Under the pieces are notes generated by a model that had not been told where the DNA came from, did not search any database, and was given only the letters and a program-made list of their open reading frames with translations. Of a DNA stretch of 14,550 nucleotides, positions 1-7,106 are shown piece by piece (within the stretch, counting starts at the first letter, position 1; each line of letters opens with the position of its first letter). This DNA comes from an uncultured Christensenellaceae bacterium (GTDB taxonomy: Bacteria; Bacillota_A; Clostridia; Christensenellales; UBA3700). The position numbers and the translations under genes are program-made. The DNA is taken from positions 1 to 14,550 of the forward strand of contig CALWKT010000100.1 in NCBI GenBank assembly GCA_944381335.1, given 5' to 3'.

Positions 1-356
1 GCTTCGGCATGGGTCTCGAAAGACTTATCCTTACGATGGAGGCTCTCGGGCTTCCGTTCGGGGAAGCAAACGTTCCCGACGTCTATATCGCTCCGCTTTG
101 CGACGAGGCTAAGGACGAAGCGATGCTGATCTCGAACGCGTTGAGAAGCGCCGGCGTTTCAGTCGATACCGACCTTCTCGGCAGGAGCTTCAAGGCTCAG
201 CTTAAGTACGTCAACAAGACGGGAGCGCGCTATATGATCGTGATAGGCACGGACGAGATCGCGAGCGGCAATTATCAGGTCAAGGATATGAGTTCCGGTG
301 TCAGCGAGCAGGTCTGCAAAGACGACCTTGCCGCATACTTTGCAAAACTGAAATAA
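1..356 (+). CDS. hisS: Histidyl-tRNA synthetase, C-terminal part (5' truncated by window edge)
   Basis: This is the 3' end of a class II histidyl-tRNA synthetase, which charges tRNA-His in the cytoplasm. The open frame runs in from base 3 with no start visible. It opens with FGMGLERL, the class II motif 3 (ATP-binding arginine) that ends the catalytic core. About 90 residues follow that match the HGTP anticodon-binding domain: VPDVYIAPL, a conserved SFKAQLKYVNKTGARY segment, and IVIGTDE. This SFK-QLKYA-K-GARY pattern is characteristic of HisRS. The stop is at 354-356. The gene reads into aspS 38 bp downstream with no terminator between them, a pairing common in Bacillota. Identity is confident; only the length of the missing 5' part is unknown. 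Confidence 0.95.
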   Translation, partial: FGMGLERLILTMEALGLPFGEANVPDVYIAPLCDEAKDEAMLISNALRSAGVSVDTDLLGRSFKAQLKYVNKTGARYMIVIGTDEIASGNYQVKDMSSGVSEQVCKDDLAAYFAKLK

Positions 357-394
357 ACTTTGAAAGACAAGAAACTATAAAGGAATTTACGAAA

Positions 395-2191
395 ATGGTA
401 GACTTTCTGAACGGAGCAAAACGCACCAAGATGTGCGGAGAATACAGAGCGGACGACATCGGCAAACGCGTGACAGTCATGGGCTTTGTCGCCAAATACC
501 GCAACCTCGGCAACCTGATGTTCATCGACGTCAGGGACAGGACGGGAGTGGTTCAGGTCGCTTTTGACGACAACGTGGACAAGGCGGTTTTCGAGAAGGC
601 GACCACGGTCAGGAACGAGTACGTGATCTGCGCTGGCGGCACTGTCAGAAGCCGCGGCGGAAACGTCAACGCGAATATGCCCACCGGAGAAATAGAGATA
701 CTTGCGGACGAACTGAAGATATTGTCCGAAGCCGAGACCACGCCCTTCGTGATCGCGGAAAACGCGAAAGTGGGCGAGACGCTCAGGCTCAGGTACCGTT
801 ATCTCGATCTGCGCCGTCAGTCTTTGCAGAATATACTGATCGCGCGCGACAAGGTGACGAAGATACTCAGAAATTATTTTTCGGACAACGGCTTCCTTGA
901 GATCGAGACCCCGTTCCTCGGCAAGTCAACGCCGGAAGGCGCGCGCGACTATCTCGTGCCCAGCCGTATACACCACGGCGAATTCTACGCGCTTCCTCAG
1001 TCTCCGCAGATATACAAGCAGCTGCTGATGATCGCGGGTATGGACAGATATTATCAGATCGCGCGTTGTTTCCGCGACGAGGACCTCAGAGCGAACCGTC
1101 AGCCTGAATTTTCGCAGGTGGACCTCGAGATGTCATACGTTGAGCAGAGCGAGGACGTGATGGAGATCGCCGAAGGCGCGATAAAGAAGGTCTTCAGCGA
1201 ATGTTGCGGGCTGACTTTCGACAAGCCGTTCCGCCGTATCCCGTACGAAGAGGCGATGAGACGCTGGGGCAGCGACAAGCCGGACACCCGTTACGATCTT
1301 GAGATACACGACCTTGCAGACGCTGTAAAAGGCTGCGGATTTTCCGTGTTCGAAAACGCGCTCGCGGCGGGCGGCAGCGTAAGAGGCATCAACGCGAAAG
1401 GTCTCGCAAAATCTATGACAAGAAAGGACGTGGACGCCTGCGCGGATTACGCAAAGAGCTGCGGCGCGAAAGGGCTTGCTTACGCGATGCTCAAGGACGA
1501 CGGCTCGGTCACTTCGTCCTTCTTCAAGTTCCTCGGCGAGGAGCAGATCGCGGCGGTATGCAAGGCGCTTGACGCAGAAAAAGGAGACGTGATCTTCGTC
1601 GTCGCAGACGCGAGCTATACGACCACAGTCACCACGCTCGGTTCGCTCAGATGCTATCTGGCGGAGAAATATTCGCTTTACGACAAGAGCGTGTTCGACT
1701 TCCTGTGGGTCGTCGATTTCCCCCTTCTCGAGTACTCGGAAGAAGAGGGAAGATACGTTGCGGTACACCATCCGTTCACTGCGGCGAAGCCCGAGGACGT
1801 TCCGCTTCTGGACACGGATCCGCTCAAAGTGCGTTCCAACGCGTACGACATAGTGATCAACGGTCAGGAAGCCGGCGGCGGAAGCATAAGGATCCACGAT
1901 CCGCGCATGCAGGAAAAGATATTCTCTCTGCTCGGACTGACTCAGGAAGAGATCGAGGCGAAGTTCGGTTTCTTCGTAGAGGCGTTCAGATACGGCGCGC
2001 CTCCGCACGGCGGACTCGCTTTCGGTCTGGACAGACTCGTTATGATCGTGACCGGAACGGACAACATCAAGGACGTGATAGCGTTCCCCAAGGTGCAGAA
2101 CGCGTCCTGTCTTATGACCGGCGCTCCTTCAGGCGTCGAAGAAAAACAGCTTGAAGAACTTGCTTTGATATGCAAGCCTGACAAAGAGTGA
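395..2191 (+). CDS. aspS: Aspartyl-tRNA synthetase, bacterial type
   Basis: A class II synthetase that charges tRNA-Asp (or tRNA-Asx if non-discriminating), 598 residues, close to the usual bacterial length of about 590. The N-terminal OB-fold anticodon domain covers roughly residues 12-110. Motif 1 is near 167-175 (FLEIETPFL). Motif 2 is CFRDEDLRANRQPEFSQVD at 225-243. The bacterial GAD insertion domain lies around 300-430, and motif 3 is GGLAFGLDRL at 539-548. The ATG at 395 follows AAAGGAATTT; homologues usually begin near the CGE motif (residue 14), so the first dozen residues are a short extension. The OB region reads KYRNLGNLMFID where many bacterial enzymes have an R-R-D-x-G-G pattern, a mild divergence. 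It sits in an operon with hisS upstream and overlaps the next gene by 4 bp. Confidence 0.97.
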   Translation: MVDFLNGAKRTKMCGEYRADDIGKRVTVMGFVAKYRNLGNLMFIDVRDRTGVVQVAFDDNVDKAVFEKATTVRNEYVICAGGTVRSRGGNVNANMPTGEIEILADELKILSEAETTPFVIAENAKVGETLRLRYRYLDLRRQSLQNILIARDKVTKILRNYFSDNGFLEIETPFLGKSTPEGARDYLVPSRIHHGEFYALPQSPQIYKQLLMIAGMDRYYQIARCFRDEDLRANRQPEFSQVDLEMSYVEQSEDVMEIAEGAIKKVFSECCGLTFDKPFRRIPYEEAMRRWGSDKPDTRYDLEIHDLADAVKGCGFSVFENALAAGGSVRGINAKGLAKSMTRKDVDACADYAKSCGAKGLAYAMLKDDGSVTSSFFKFLGEEQIAAVCKALDAEKGDVIFVVADASYTTTVTTLGSLRCYLAEKYSLYDKSVFDFLWVVDFPLLEYSEEEGRYVAVHHPFTAAKPEDVPLLDTDPLKVRSNAYDIVINGQEAGGGSIRIHDPRMQEKIFSLLGLTQEEIEAKFGFFVEAFRYGAPPHGGLAFGLDRLVMIVTGTDNIKDVIAFPKVQNASCLMTGAPSGVEEKQLEELALICKPDKE

Positions 2192-2886
2192 AAGCGGCGG
2201 CAAAAGCGAGAACGGTAGCCCTTCTGGGCGACGATGCGGTCGCACGTCTCGAACGTGCGCGCGTTGCGGTCGTGGGACTGGGCGGCGTAGGCGGGCACGT
2301 GCTGGAAACGCTTGCAAGAGCTGGCGTGGGCACCTTCGTCCTGATAGACGGAGACGTCGTGGACGAGAGCAATCTCAACCGCCAGATCATCGCGACGGTC
2401 AACACGGTGGGAATGCCCAAGGCGCAGGCGGCGAAAGAACGCGTGCTCAGCATAAATCCGCTGGCGGACGTGACAGCCGTGAACGAAAGACTGACCGCGG
2501 CAAACGCGGAGAAGCTCGTCGGAGACGCGGATTATATAGCGGACTGCATCGACAGCCTTCCTGACAAGGTCGCGCTGGTATGTTTTGCGAAAGAAAAGGG
2601 AATACCCGTAATAAGCGCGTGCGGAGCGGGAAACAGAAGCGAGCTGTGCGATTTCGAGATCTCCGACGTGTTCAGAACGCAGTACGATCCTCTGGCAAAG
2701 AAGCTCAGAGGTATGCTCAGGACCGCCGGCGTGAAGAAGCTGGACGTCTGCTATACGCGCGCTCAACCGCAGAAAGTTTCGGGCGTGGCGAGCGTGCCGT
2801 ACAACCCTGCGGCGTGCGGAGTGAAAATTGGCGGCTATATCGTGCTAAAGCTGATAAACCCGATACATATCGACAAAAACGTATAA
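2188..2886 (+). CDS. tcdA: tRNA threonylcarbamoyladenosine dehydratase, TcdA/CsdL-like (E1/ThiF superfamily)
   Basis: A cytoplasmic ThiF/E1-like ATP-dependent enzyme of 232 residues. TcdA in other bacteria cyclises the t6A37 modification of tRNA to ct6A by adenylating its carboxylate. Visible motifs are the nucleotide-binding loop GLGGVGG at 30-36, the DGD at 54-56, the N-x-x-R-Q adenylation motif at 62-66, DCIDS at 119-123 and AxGAGNR near 144-150, in the order expected for YgdL/TcdA. The start is the GTG at 2188 inside the aspS stop (GTGA overlap), because an in-frame TGA lies at 2179-2181. There is little Shine-Dalgarno, so translation is probably coupled to aspS. It lacks the few N-terminal FSR-type residues common in homologues. 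MoeB or ThiF are alternatives, but no MoaD or ThiS partner is nearby. Confidence 0.88.
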   Translation: MKAAAKARTVALLGDDAVARLERARVAVVGLGGVGGHVLETLARAGVGTFVLIDGDVVDESNLNRQIIATVNTVGMPKAQAAKERVLSINPLADVTAVNERLTAANAEKLVGDADYIADCIDSLPDKVALVCFAKEKGIPVISACGAGNRSELCDFEISDVFRTQYDPLAKKLRGMLRTAGVKKLDVCYTRAQPQKVSGVASVPYNPAACGVKIGGYIVLKLINPIHIDKNV

Positions 2887-2908
2887 AGAAACAAAAAGGA
2901 GAATTGAT

Positions 2909-3223
2909 ATGAGCGAATTCGTAAAAGAGATCGGATCTGAAGAACTCAGACAGACGATCGCAAATCAGGGCAAGGTCCTCGTGGACTTTTTCGCGACATG
3001 GTGCGGACCCTGCAAAATGCTCGCGCCCGTGATTGACAAGGTTGCGGAAAAGACCCCGGACGTCACGTTCGTCAAGGTCGACATCGACAAGAACGTCGAC
3101 GCTGCCGAAGAGTTCGGCGTACAGGTGATACCCACTCTCGTACTCATCGAAAACGGAGAGATAAAGGCAAGAACTCAGGGCTTTATGCCCGAAGCCGAGC
3201 TTGCCGGGTTCGTAAGCCGCTGA
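2909..3223 (+). CDS. trxA: Thioredoxin
   Basis: A 104-residue single-domain thioredoxin, the standard length. It is a cytoplasmic disulfide reductase recycled by thioredoxin reductase. The active site is WCGPCK at 31-36 (redox cysteines 32 and 35), the buried aspartate is in VDFF near residue 26, and the cis-proline is P75 in VIPTL. There is no signal peptide. AAAAAGGAG precedes the ATG with normal spacing. It lies 22 bp after tcdA on the same strand with no terminator, so it is probably the last gene of the hisS-aspS-tcdA run. The paralogue number cannot be judged from one window, so the gene symbol is by family. Confidence 0.95.
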   Translation: MSEFVKEIGSEELRQTIANQGKVLVDFFATWCGPCKMLAPVIDKVAEKTPDVTFVKVDIDKNVDAAEEFGVQVIPTLVLIENGEIKARTQGFMPEAELAGFVSR

Positions 3224-3238
3224 ACACAACGGCGGAAC

Positions 3239-3260
3239 GCGAAGAAAAACGTCGCTTTTT
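3239..3260 (+). terminator. Weak candidate terminator after thioredoxin
   Basis: A 4-bp stem (GCGA at 3239-3242 with TCGC at 3252-3255) is followed by five Ts at 3256-3260. The stem is short and the loop is 9 nt, so termination here would be inefficient. It is the only terminator-like signal between trxA and glyA. Confidence 0.25.
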
Positions 3261-3274
3261 GGCGGCGTTATCGT

Positions 3275-3303
3275 TTGCGTTTTGACCGCCCGTGTAGTAT
3301 ACT
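3275..3303 (+). promoter_or_regulatory. Candidate SigA-type promoter for glyA
   Basis: A -10 box TATACT (3298-3303, 5 of 6 matches to consensus) lies 17 bp downstream of TTGCGT (3275-3280, 3 of 6). The predicted start is near 3310, about 30 bases before the glyA ATG. A better -35 match, TTGACC at 3282-3287, is only 10 bp from this -10 and cannot pair with it. Confidence 0.5.
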
Positions 3304-3339
3304 TGAACTGTAATAATTTTTAAATACCAAGGAGTTATT

Positions 3340-4593
3340 ATGATAGACCTCAAAACGATCAGAGAGGCTGACGAGGAACTTTACGAAGCACTCGAGGCCG
3401 AATTAAAAAGACAACAGGGTAACATCGAACTTATCGCTAGCGAGAACATCGTTTCGCCGGCAGTGCTTGCGGCGGCAGGAACTCACCTGACCAACAAGTA
3501 TGCCGAAGGTTATCCGGCAAAGAGATATTACGGCGGTTGTCAGTACGTCGATATTGCCGAAAAACTCGCGATCGACAGAGCGAAAGAGCTGTTCGGAGCG
3601 GAACACGCAAACGTTCAGCCCCATTGCGGCGCAAGCGCAAACCTCGCGGTATTCTTCGCGCTCCTTCAGCCGGGAGACACCGTTCTCAGCATGAGCCTTG
3701 CTCACGGCGGACACCTCAGCCACGGCAGTCCCGTCAACATCAGCGGCAAGTATTTCAACATCGTGCCTTACTTCGTTGACGAAAAGACGAGCCTTATCGA
3801 TTACGACGAGGTTGAGAGACTTGCGAAAGAATGCAAGCCCAAGCTTATTCTCGCAGGTGCGAGCGCGTATCCGAGGATTATAGATTTCAAGAGATTCAGA
3901 GAGATAGCGGACGAAGTGGGCGCATACCTGATGGTCGACATGGCTCACATTGCGGGTCTTGTCGCGGCAGGCTGCCACCCCAGCCCCGTTCCGTACGCTC
4001 ACGTCGTAACGACGACCACGCACAAGACTCTGAGAGGACCCAGAGGCGGTCTTATCCTTTGCAAGGAAGAACTCGGCAAACAGATCGACAAGGCGATCTT
4101 CCCCGGCACTCAGGGCGGTCCGCTGATGCACATCATCGCGGCTAAGGCAGTAGCGTTCAAAGAGGCGATGAGCGAAGATTTCAAAAAATATCAGCAGCAG
4201 ATCGTCAAGAACGCGAAGAAGCTTTCCAACGAACTCATCGAGAGAGGCGTCAGCCTGGTTTCCGGCGGTACGGACAACCATCTGATGCTGATAGACCTCA
4301 CCCCCAAGGGCAAGACGGGCAAAGAGATAGAGATCCTTCTCGACAAGGCTCACATCACCGCAAACAAGAACGCGATCCCGTTTGACAAGCAGACTCCGTT
4401 CGTCACCAGCGGCATCCGCGTGGGAACGCCGGCGGTCACTTCCAGGGGAATGAAAGAGGATGACATGGTGATCATTGCTGAATGTATCGCGGATATCATC
4501 GACAACGGCGAAGACGCTGTGGAAAGAAGCGCGAAGAAAGTCGCCGCGCTTTGCGAAAAATATCCCATTTACGCAAACGACGTGATCAGATGA
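3340..4593 (+). CDS. glyA: Serine hydroxymethyltransferase
   Basis: A PLP enzyme of 417 residues, the usual bacterial length. It interconverts serine plus tetrahydrofolate with glycine plus 5,10-methylene-tetrahydrofolate, the main source of one-carbon units. The PLP lysine is K229 in [14 protein letters not shown]. The cofactor aspartate and histidine are D200 and H203 in VDMAHIAGL. The substrate-binding segments ELIASEN (near 30-36) and [13 protein letters not shown] (54-66) are intact. The ATG at 3340 follows CCAAGGAGTTATT, a good Shine-Dalgarno. It appears monocistronic, with its own promoter upstream and a strong hairpin terminator just after the stop. Confidence 0.98.
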   Translation: MIDLKTIREADEELYEALEAELKRQQGNIELIASENIVSPAVLAAAGTHLTNKYAEGYPAKRYYGGCQYVDIAEKLAIDRAKELFGAEHANVQPHCGASANLAVFFALLQPGDTVLSMSLAHGGHLSHGSPVNISGKYFNIVPYFVDEKTSLIDYDEVERLAKECKPKLILAGASAYPRIIDFKRFREIADEVGAYLMVDMAHIAGLVAAGCHPSPVPYAHVVTTTTHKTLRGPRGGLILCKEELGKQIDKAIFPGTQGGPLMHIIAAKAVAFKEAMSEDFKKYQQQIVKNAKKLSNELIERGVSLVSGGTDNHLMLIDLTPKGKTGKEIEILLDKAHITANKNAIPFDKQTPFVTSGIRVGTPAVTSRGMKEDDMVIIAECIADIIDNGEDAVERSAKKVAALCEKYPIYANDVIR

Positions 4594-4608
4594 TCTTCGA
4601 TCAAGCAT

Positions 4609-4644
4609 AAACAAGACGGGCAGAACGCCCGTCTTGTTTTATTT
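4609..4644 (+). terminator. Strong intrinsic terminator after glyA
   Basis: A 13-bp perfect stem (4609-4621 with 4627-4639, GC-rich near the loop) closes a 5-nt loop AGAAC and is followed by a T-rich run TTTTATTTT ending at 4644. The A-rich left arm means it could also work on the minus strand, but no minus-strand gene reads toward it. Confidence 0.92.
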
Positions 4645-4687
4645 TCCCGATCTTCTCAAATATTTTCGGAAATAGCGCATCAAACGT

Positions 4688-4716
4688 TTGACAGACGAAA
4701 ACAATAATAGTAAGAT
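4688..4716 (+). promoter_or_regulatory. Promoter of the iscRSU operon
   Basis: TTGACA (4688-4693, a perfect -35) is separated by 17 bp from TAAGAT (4711-4716, 4 of 6 to the -10 consensus). The predicted start is near 4723, about 20 bases before the iscR ATG. The candidate operator begins one base after the -10 box, a placement suited to repression by steric block. Confidence 0.7.
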
Positions 4717-4741
4717 AATACCTAGAAATTTGATAGGGATT
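4717..4741 (+). promoter_or_regulatory. Candidate IscR/Rrf2-family operator (25-bp imperfect palindrome)
   Basis: The palindrome is centred on T4729, with arms AATACCTAGAAA and TTTGATAGGGATT. Nine of 12 symmetric positions pair, and the flanking T4716/A4742 extends it by one more. Its length, AT-rich ends and CC..GG cores resemble operators of Rrf2-family regulators such as IscR and CymR (family knowledge). It covers the predicted transcription start and the ribosome binding site of iscR, so autorepression is a reasonable inference. It has not been matched to a defined clostridial consensus. Confidence 0.55.
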
Positions 4742-4745
4742 AAAA

Positions 4746-5144
4746 ATGAAGCTGTCGTCAAAAGGTAGATACGGTCTGAAAGCAATGTGCGAGCTGGCAA
4801 AGCATTACGGAGAGGGAGCGCTTTCCCTGCCGTATATCGCTGGCGAAACGCTGCTCAGCGAGAAATATCTGGAGCAGCTTTTGTCCGTACTCAAAAAAGA
4901 CAATCTGATCGACGCGACGAGGGGAGCAAGCGGAGGGTATTTTCTCAAGCGCGCGCCCGAGGAGATCAGCGTCGGCGAGATCCTGAGGAGTCTTGAAAAC
5001 GGGCTTGAGATCGTCGACTGTCTTTCAGGCGACTGCAAAAACAAATCCACCTGTCAGACTTACGGAGTCTGGTCCAGACTGTACCGTGAGATCAACAAAT
5101 GCCTGGACGGTATCAGCCTTAAAGAGCTGGTAGAGGGAGAATAA
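4746..5144 (+). CDS. iscR: Rrf2-family transcriptional regulator, IscR type
   Basis: A 132-residue winged-helix DNA-binding protein that likely senses Fe-S cluster status and controls this operon. It opens MKLSSKGRYGLKAM, the Rrf2 signature, and the recognition region includes KYLEQLLSVLKK (40-51) and RGASGGYFL (59-67). Three cysteines, C92, C97 and C103, form C-x4-C-x5-C in the position where E. coli IscR holds its [2Fe-2S] cluster (C92, C98, C104). This favours IscR over CymR, which lacks these ligands. It is slightly shorter than E. coli IscR (about 160). The ATG follows ATAGGGAT with adequate spacing. iscS starts 1 bp after its stop, consistent with one transcript. Confidence 0.88.
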   Translation: MKLSSKGRYGLKAMCELAKHYGEGALSLPYIAGETLLSEKYLEQLLSVLKKDNLIDATRGASGGYFLKRAPEEISVGEILRSLENGLEIVDCLSGDCKNKSTCQTYGVWSRLYREINKCLDGISLKELVEGE

Positions 5145-5145
5145 A

Positions 5146-6339
5146 ATGGAACGCAGGATATATCTTGACAATTCGGCTACGACGCATACGGACGCGGAAG
5201 TATTGCAAGAGATGTTGCCTTATTTTTCGGAGGTGTACGGCAACGGTTCGTCCCAGCACTTTTTCGGAAGAGAAGCGCTCACGGCGATCGACGCCGCGAG
5301 AGAAAAGGTCGCAAAGACGATCGGCGCGAAGCCGACTGAAATATATTTCACGTCGGGCGGCACGGAGAGCGACAACTGGGCGATCAAGGGCGCGGCGCAC
5401 GCTTTGCGCGAGAAAGGCGATCATATAATCACGACGGCGATCGAGCATCCGGCTGTGATCCAGACGTGCAAAAGACTTGAGAAAGAGGGCTTTAAAGTCA
5501 CTTATCTTCCGGTCACGGAAGATGGCTTCGTCACCGCAAAGCGGGTCGAAGAAGCGATAACGGACAAGACGGTCCTGATATCCGTCATGACCGCAAACAA
5601 CGAAGTCGGCACGATAGAGCCGGTGCGCGAGATAGGCGCGGTAGCGAGAGCGCACAAGATCCTTTTCCATACCGACGCGGTGCAGGCGATAGGCAACGTG
5701 CCGATAGACGTTGTGAAAGACAACATCGACATGCTTTCAATGAGCGCGCACAAATTCTACGGACCCAAAGGTATAGGCGTGCTTTACAAGCGCAACGGCG
5801 TGAGGATAGAGCGTTTTATGGACGGCGGCGAGCAGGAGAGGAATATGCGCGCTTCCACGCTGAACACCCCGGGCATTGTGGGCATAGGCGCGGCGATAGA
5901 AAAAGCCGTCCGCGATATGGACAAGAACAACGCTCACATTGCAAAGCTGAGAGACCGTTTCGTCAAAGGCGTGCTTGAGAATATAAGCGACGTCAGGTTC
6001 AACGGAACGAAAGACATGTCCAGAAGGCTGGCTTCCAACGCCAATTTCTCGTTCGAATATATCGAAGGAGAGTCGATACTGATGAGCCTCGACCTTGCGG
6101 GAATAGCCGTTTCGAGCGGTTCCGCCTGCTCAAGCGGTTCGCTTGAACCCAGCTATGTGCTTCTTTCTCTCGGCGTACCGATAGAACTTGCGCACGGGTC
6201 GATACGCTTCAGCTTCGGCAAGGACAACACCGAGGAAGAAGTTGAGTATACGTTGAAAAAATTATGCGAGACGGTTGACAGACTGAGAGAGATGTCTCCG
6301 CTTTTCAAAAAATTCGAAGGAGAAGAAAAACATGTATAA
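5146..6339 (+). CDS. iscS: Cysteine desulfurase, IscS/NifS family
   Basis: A PLP enzyme of 397 residues that takes sulfur from cysteine as a persulfide and supplies it to IscU and other acceptors such as tRNA-thiolation factors. It begins RRIYLDNSATT, typical of the family. Key residues are H101 stacking on PLP (IEHPAV), the PLP lysine K203 in SMSAHKFYGPKG, and the persulfide cysteine C328 in SSGSACSSGS, on the long flexible loop of group I (IscS/NifS) enzymes. That loop separates it from SufS. GAGGGAG inside the end of iscR serves as its ribosome binding site. It overlaps iscU by 8 bp. NifS-type naming is equally valid because the neighbours are a minimal IscR-IscS-IscU set. Confidence 0.94.
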   Translation: MERRIYLDNSATTHTDAEVLQEMLPYFSEVYGNGSSQHFFGREALTAIDAAREKVAKTIGAKPTEIYFTSGGTESDNWAIKGAAHALREKGDHIITTAIEHPAVIQTCKRLEKEGFKVTYLPVTEDGFVTAKRVEEAITDKTVLISVMTANNEVGTIEPVREIGAVARAHKILFHTDAVQAIGNVPIDVVKDNIDMLSMSAHKFYGPKGIGVLYKRNGVRIERFMDGGEQERNMRASTLNTPGIVGIGAAIEKAVRDMDKNNAHIAKLRDRFVKGVLENISDVRFNGTKDMSRRLASNANFSFEYIEGESILMSLDLAGIAVSSGSACSSGSLEPSYVLLSLGVPIELAHGSIRFSFGKDNTEEEVEYTLKKLCETVDRLREMSPLFKKFEGEEKHV

Positions 6340-6709
6340 CAAGAAGGTAATGGAAACTTTTGCAAATCCGCAGAACGTGGGATATATAGAGGACAACGAC
6401 GGCGCAGGGAAGGTGGGCAACGCGACCTGCGGCGACATCATGGAGATCACGATCAAAGTCAAGGACGACGTGATCACGGACGCTAAATTCCGCACTTTCG
6501 GTTGTGCGGCAGCTGTCGCCACGAGCAGCGTCGCCACGAGCATGGTCATCGGTATGACCGTGGACGAGGCGCTCAGGCTGACAAACGCCAAAGTCGTGGA
6601 ATATCTTGAAGGACTTCCTCCGCAGAAGATACACTGCAGCGTGCTTGCCGAGGAAGCGATCAAAGCGGCGATCGAGGATTACCGCGCAAGACAGAAAGGC
6701 AAACAATAA
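6332..6709 (+). CDS. iscU: Fe-S cluster scaffold protein, IscU/NifU N-terminal type
   Basis: A 125-residue scaffold on which IscS-derived sulfur and iron form [2Fe-2S] clusters. The three cluster cysteines are C33 in NATCGD, C58 in FGCAAA and C102 in KIHCSVLAEEA, and the conserved aspartate is D35. The length matches IscU (about 128), so this is a stand-alone scaffold, not a full NifU. The segment recognised by the HscA chaperone in proteobacteria (LPPVK) reads LPPQK here, and no hscA, hscB or fdx gene lies nearby. The ATG overlaps the end of iscS by 8 bp and follows AAGGAG at 6317-6322. It is the last gene before a strong terminator. Confidence 0.95.
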   Translation: MYNKKVMETFANPQNVGYIEDNDGAGKVGNATCGDIMEITIKVKDDVITDAKFRTFGCAAAVATSSVATSMVIGMTVDEALRLTNAKVVEYLEGLPPQKIHCSVLAEEAIKAAIEDYRARQKGKQ

Positions 6710-6733
6710 AAGACCTTGAGTCTTTGCGACTGT

Positions 6734-6771
6734 AAAATCCGCCTGCGGCGATGCCGCAAGCGGATTTTTTT
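6734..6771 (+). terminator. Strong intrinsic terminator after iscU
   Basis: Outer arms AAAATCCGC (6734-6742) and GCGGATTTT (6760-6768) pair perfectly. After one C.A mismatch the inner arms TGCGGC and GCCGCA (6744-6749, 6753-6758) pair across a GAT loop, and the structure runs into eight Ts to 6771. A smaller 6-bp hairpin (AAAGAC/GTCTTT, 6709-6714 and 6720-6725) lies just upstream. The reverse strand ends in only four Ts, so it may be a weak stop for the minus-strand gene at 6848. Confidence 0.92.
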
Positions 6772-6823
6772 GTGCCCGTGTAGGTTATCGTATATTTCAA
6801 ACAGACGGGCACACTCCGGGCAA
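6771..6823. repeat. Spaced inverted repeat between convergent genes
   Basis: Nine-base arms TGTGCCCGT (6771-6779) and ACGGGCACA (6815-6823) are exact inverted copies separated by 35 bases. A second small structure, CCGGGC-AAAA-GCCC with outer CCCGG, lies at 6827-6841. Neither is followed by a T-run on either strand, so they are not obvious terminators. The rest of 6772-6847 holds no gene I can support. Confidence 0.5.
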
Positions 6824-6847
6824 AAGCCCTTGAGAAACCCGGTCACG

Positions 6848-6982
6848 TCAGTCAAGAAGACTTACTATCTTCTTTTTTATCGCCTTGCCGCGAGACTTCA
6901 CTCCGCCGCTGGTGACGGCTTTTGCGGCTATCAGAGTGGTAGCCATTCCGACGCCGAAGCCCATAAGAGTAGCCAGTTTCAT
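6848..6982 (-). CDS. Small single-span membrane peptide, 44 residues, function unknown
   Basis: I do not recognise this protein. The ATG at 6982 (minus strand) follows GGGAGGTGATGAT, one of the strongest Shine-Dalgarno matches in the window, and this decides it over an upstream ATG at 7036. Residues 4-22 are hydrophobic and glycine/alanine-rich (FGVGMATTLIAAKAV core), forming one likely membrane span. The remaining 20 residues are basic (KSRGKAIKKKIV) and would lie on the cytoplasmic side by the positive-inside rule. It lies downstream of the glycerophosphodiesterase terminator on the same strand and has no clear promoter of its own; a TTGACC at 7031-7036 lacks a matching -10. It could be a membrane-associated regulatory peptide or a short phage-like or toxin-like peptide; no antitoxin is seen. 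Confidence 0.62.
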   Translation of the reverse strand: MKLATLMGFGVGMATTLIAAKAVTSGGVKSRGKAIKKKIVSLLD

Positions 6983-7055
6983 ATCATCACCTCCCTGAGT
7001 TAGTTTGCGTACGGGGCAGGTGATTATTCCGGTCAAAAAAGGAAAAATAAGGGTA

Positions 7056-7079
7056 AAAATCCCTCCGCATCACGGAGGG
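7056..7079 (-). terminator. Intrinsic terminator for the minus-strand glycerophosphodiesterase
   Basis: A 7-bp GC-rich stem (CCCTCCG 7061-7067 with CGGAGGG 7073-7079) has a 5-nt loop. On the minus strand it is followed by ATTTTT. It starts 28 bp after the stop of the gene ending at 7107. Confidence 0.85.
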
Positions 7080-7106
7080 AAAAGTTTTCAGTCGATATGA
7101 CTTTGT

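Noticed and set aside
1133..2008. Long minus-strand open frame of 291 codons opposite aspS
   Set aside because: It lies wholly within aspS, whose product has all class II synthetase motifs. The minus frame is rich in Arg, His and Val, as expected of an antisense shadow in a codon-biased gene, and has no family motif.
3282..3287. TTGACC as the glyA -35 box
   Set aside because: It is only 10 bp from the TATACT -10, and no -10-like hexamer lies 16-18 bp downstream.
3403..4614. Minus-strand open frame of 403 codons opposite glyA
   Set aside because: It mirrors glyA, which is unambiguous. Its composition is shadow-like and its start would lie in the glyA terminator.
7031..7036. TTGACC on the minus strand as a promoter for the 44-residue peptide
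   Set aside because: No acceptable -10 lies at 16-18 bp; the best (TACGCA) is at 19 bp with 3 of 6 matches.
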